From Candidatus Cloacimonadota bacterium (GTDB lineage: Bacteria > Cloacimonadota > Cloacimonadia > Cloacimonadales > TCS61): 7,036 nucleotides of DNA. The notes beneath the pieces are model-generated. The model was not told where the DNA came from. It worked only from the letters and a program-made list of their open reading frames with translations, and did no database searches. The DNA lies in NCBI GenBank assembly GCA_027858325.1, contig JAQICU010000342.1, forward strand, positions 1 through 7,036, written 5' to 3'. Position 1 is the stretch's first letter. Each line of letters opens with the position of its first letter. The position numbers and the translations under genes were made by a program. Of the stretch, positions 7,003 through 7,036 are shown one piece after another.

Positions 7003-7036
7003 ATTTGACTTTTAATAATAATTCAAAGAAAAGGCA

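Noticed and set aside
7005..7036. TTGACT as a promoter -35 for a downstream gene
   Set aside because: No -10-like hexamer occurs at 16-18 nt before the window ends.
1..7036. CRISPR arrays, insertion sequences, tRNA or rRNA genes, riboswitches
   Set aside because: No regularly spaced repeats, transposase, terminal inverted repeats, tRNA-like or rRNA-like stretches were seen; nearly all sequence is taken by three genes, and the intergenic regions are short and AT-rich.

Overview
The window holds two divergent transcription units in AT-rich DNA, separated by a 189-bp intergenic region. The organism is most likely a low-GC member of the FCB superphylum (Bacteroidota, Cloacimonadota, Marinimicrobia and relatives). 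The reasons are a PorU-type gingipain-family peptidase, which belongs to the type IX secretion system (T9SS) found essentially only in that group, together with intergenic promoter candidates that look like ordinary sigma-70 boxes rather than the TTTG/TAnnTTTG boxes usual in Bacteroidota. The phylum assignment is inference.

Left part (1-3090, minus strand): one very long open reading frame starts at 3090 and runs off the left edge with no stop, giving 1030 visible codons. It encodes an exported C25-family cysteine peptidase with signal peptide, propeptide-like N-terminal region, catalytic domain (His599/Cys634), the PorU-specific beta-rich region and the start of a C-terminal sorting-type domain (YPNP at 981-984). 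The best call is the T9SS sortase PorU. No other gene is supported in these 3 kb.

Intergenic part (3091-3279): candidate back-to-back promoters share almost the same -35 position (TTGTCAA, 3160-3166). Two dyads with the same core, GAAT-N2-ATTC, lie 79 bp apart. One sits in the spacer of the rightward promoter and the other just before the ribosome-binding site of the rightward operon, so they are candidate operators.

Right part (3280-6965, plus strand): a two-gene operon for a molybdenum hydroxylase of the xanthine dehydrogenase/aldehyde oxidase family. The first gene is a natural fusion of the molybdopterin-binding subunit (N-terminal) and the FAD-binding subunit (C-terminal). The second encodes the small two-[2Fe-2S] subunit. 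Together they give a complete electron path: substrate hydroxylation at Mo, transfer through two 2Fe-2S clusters, then FAD. The Mo-FAD-FeS order equals that of the three-gene xdhABC arrangement of E. coli with the first two genes joined, and is the reverse of the single-chain eukaryotic enzyme (FeS-FAD-Mo). The substrate cannot be fixed from sequence. The last 71 bases hold only a weak candidate terminator.

No clear new biological system is visible. The most notable points are the Mo-FAD fusion, changes at two active-site positions, and the repeated dyad in the divergent promoter region.
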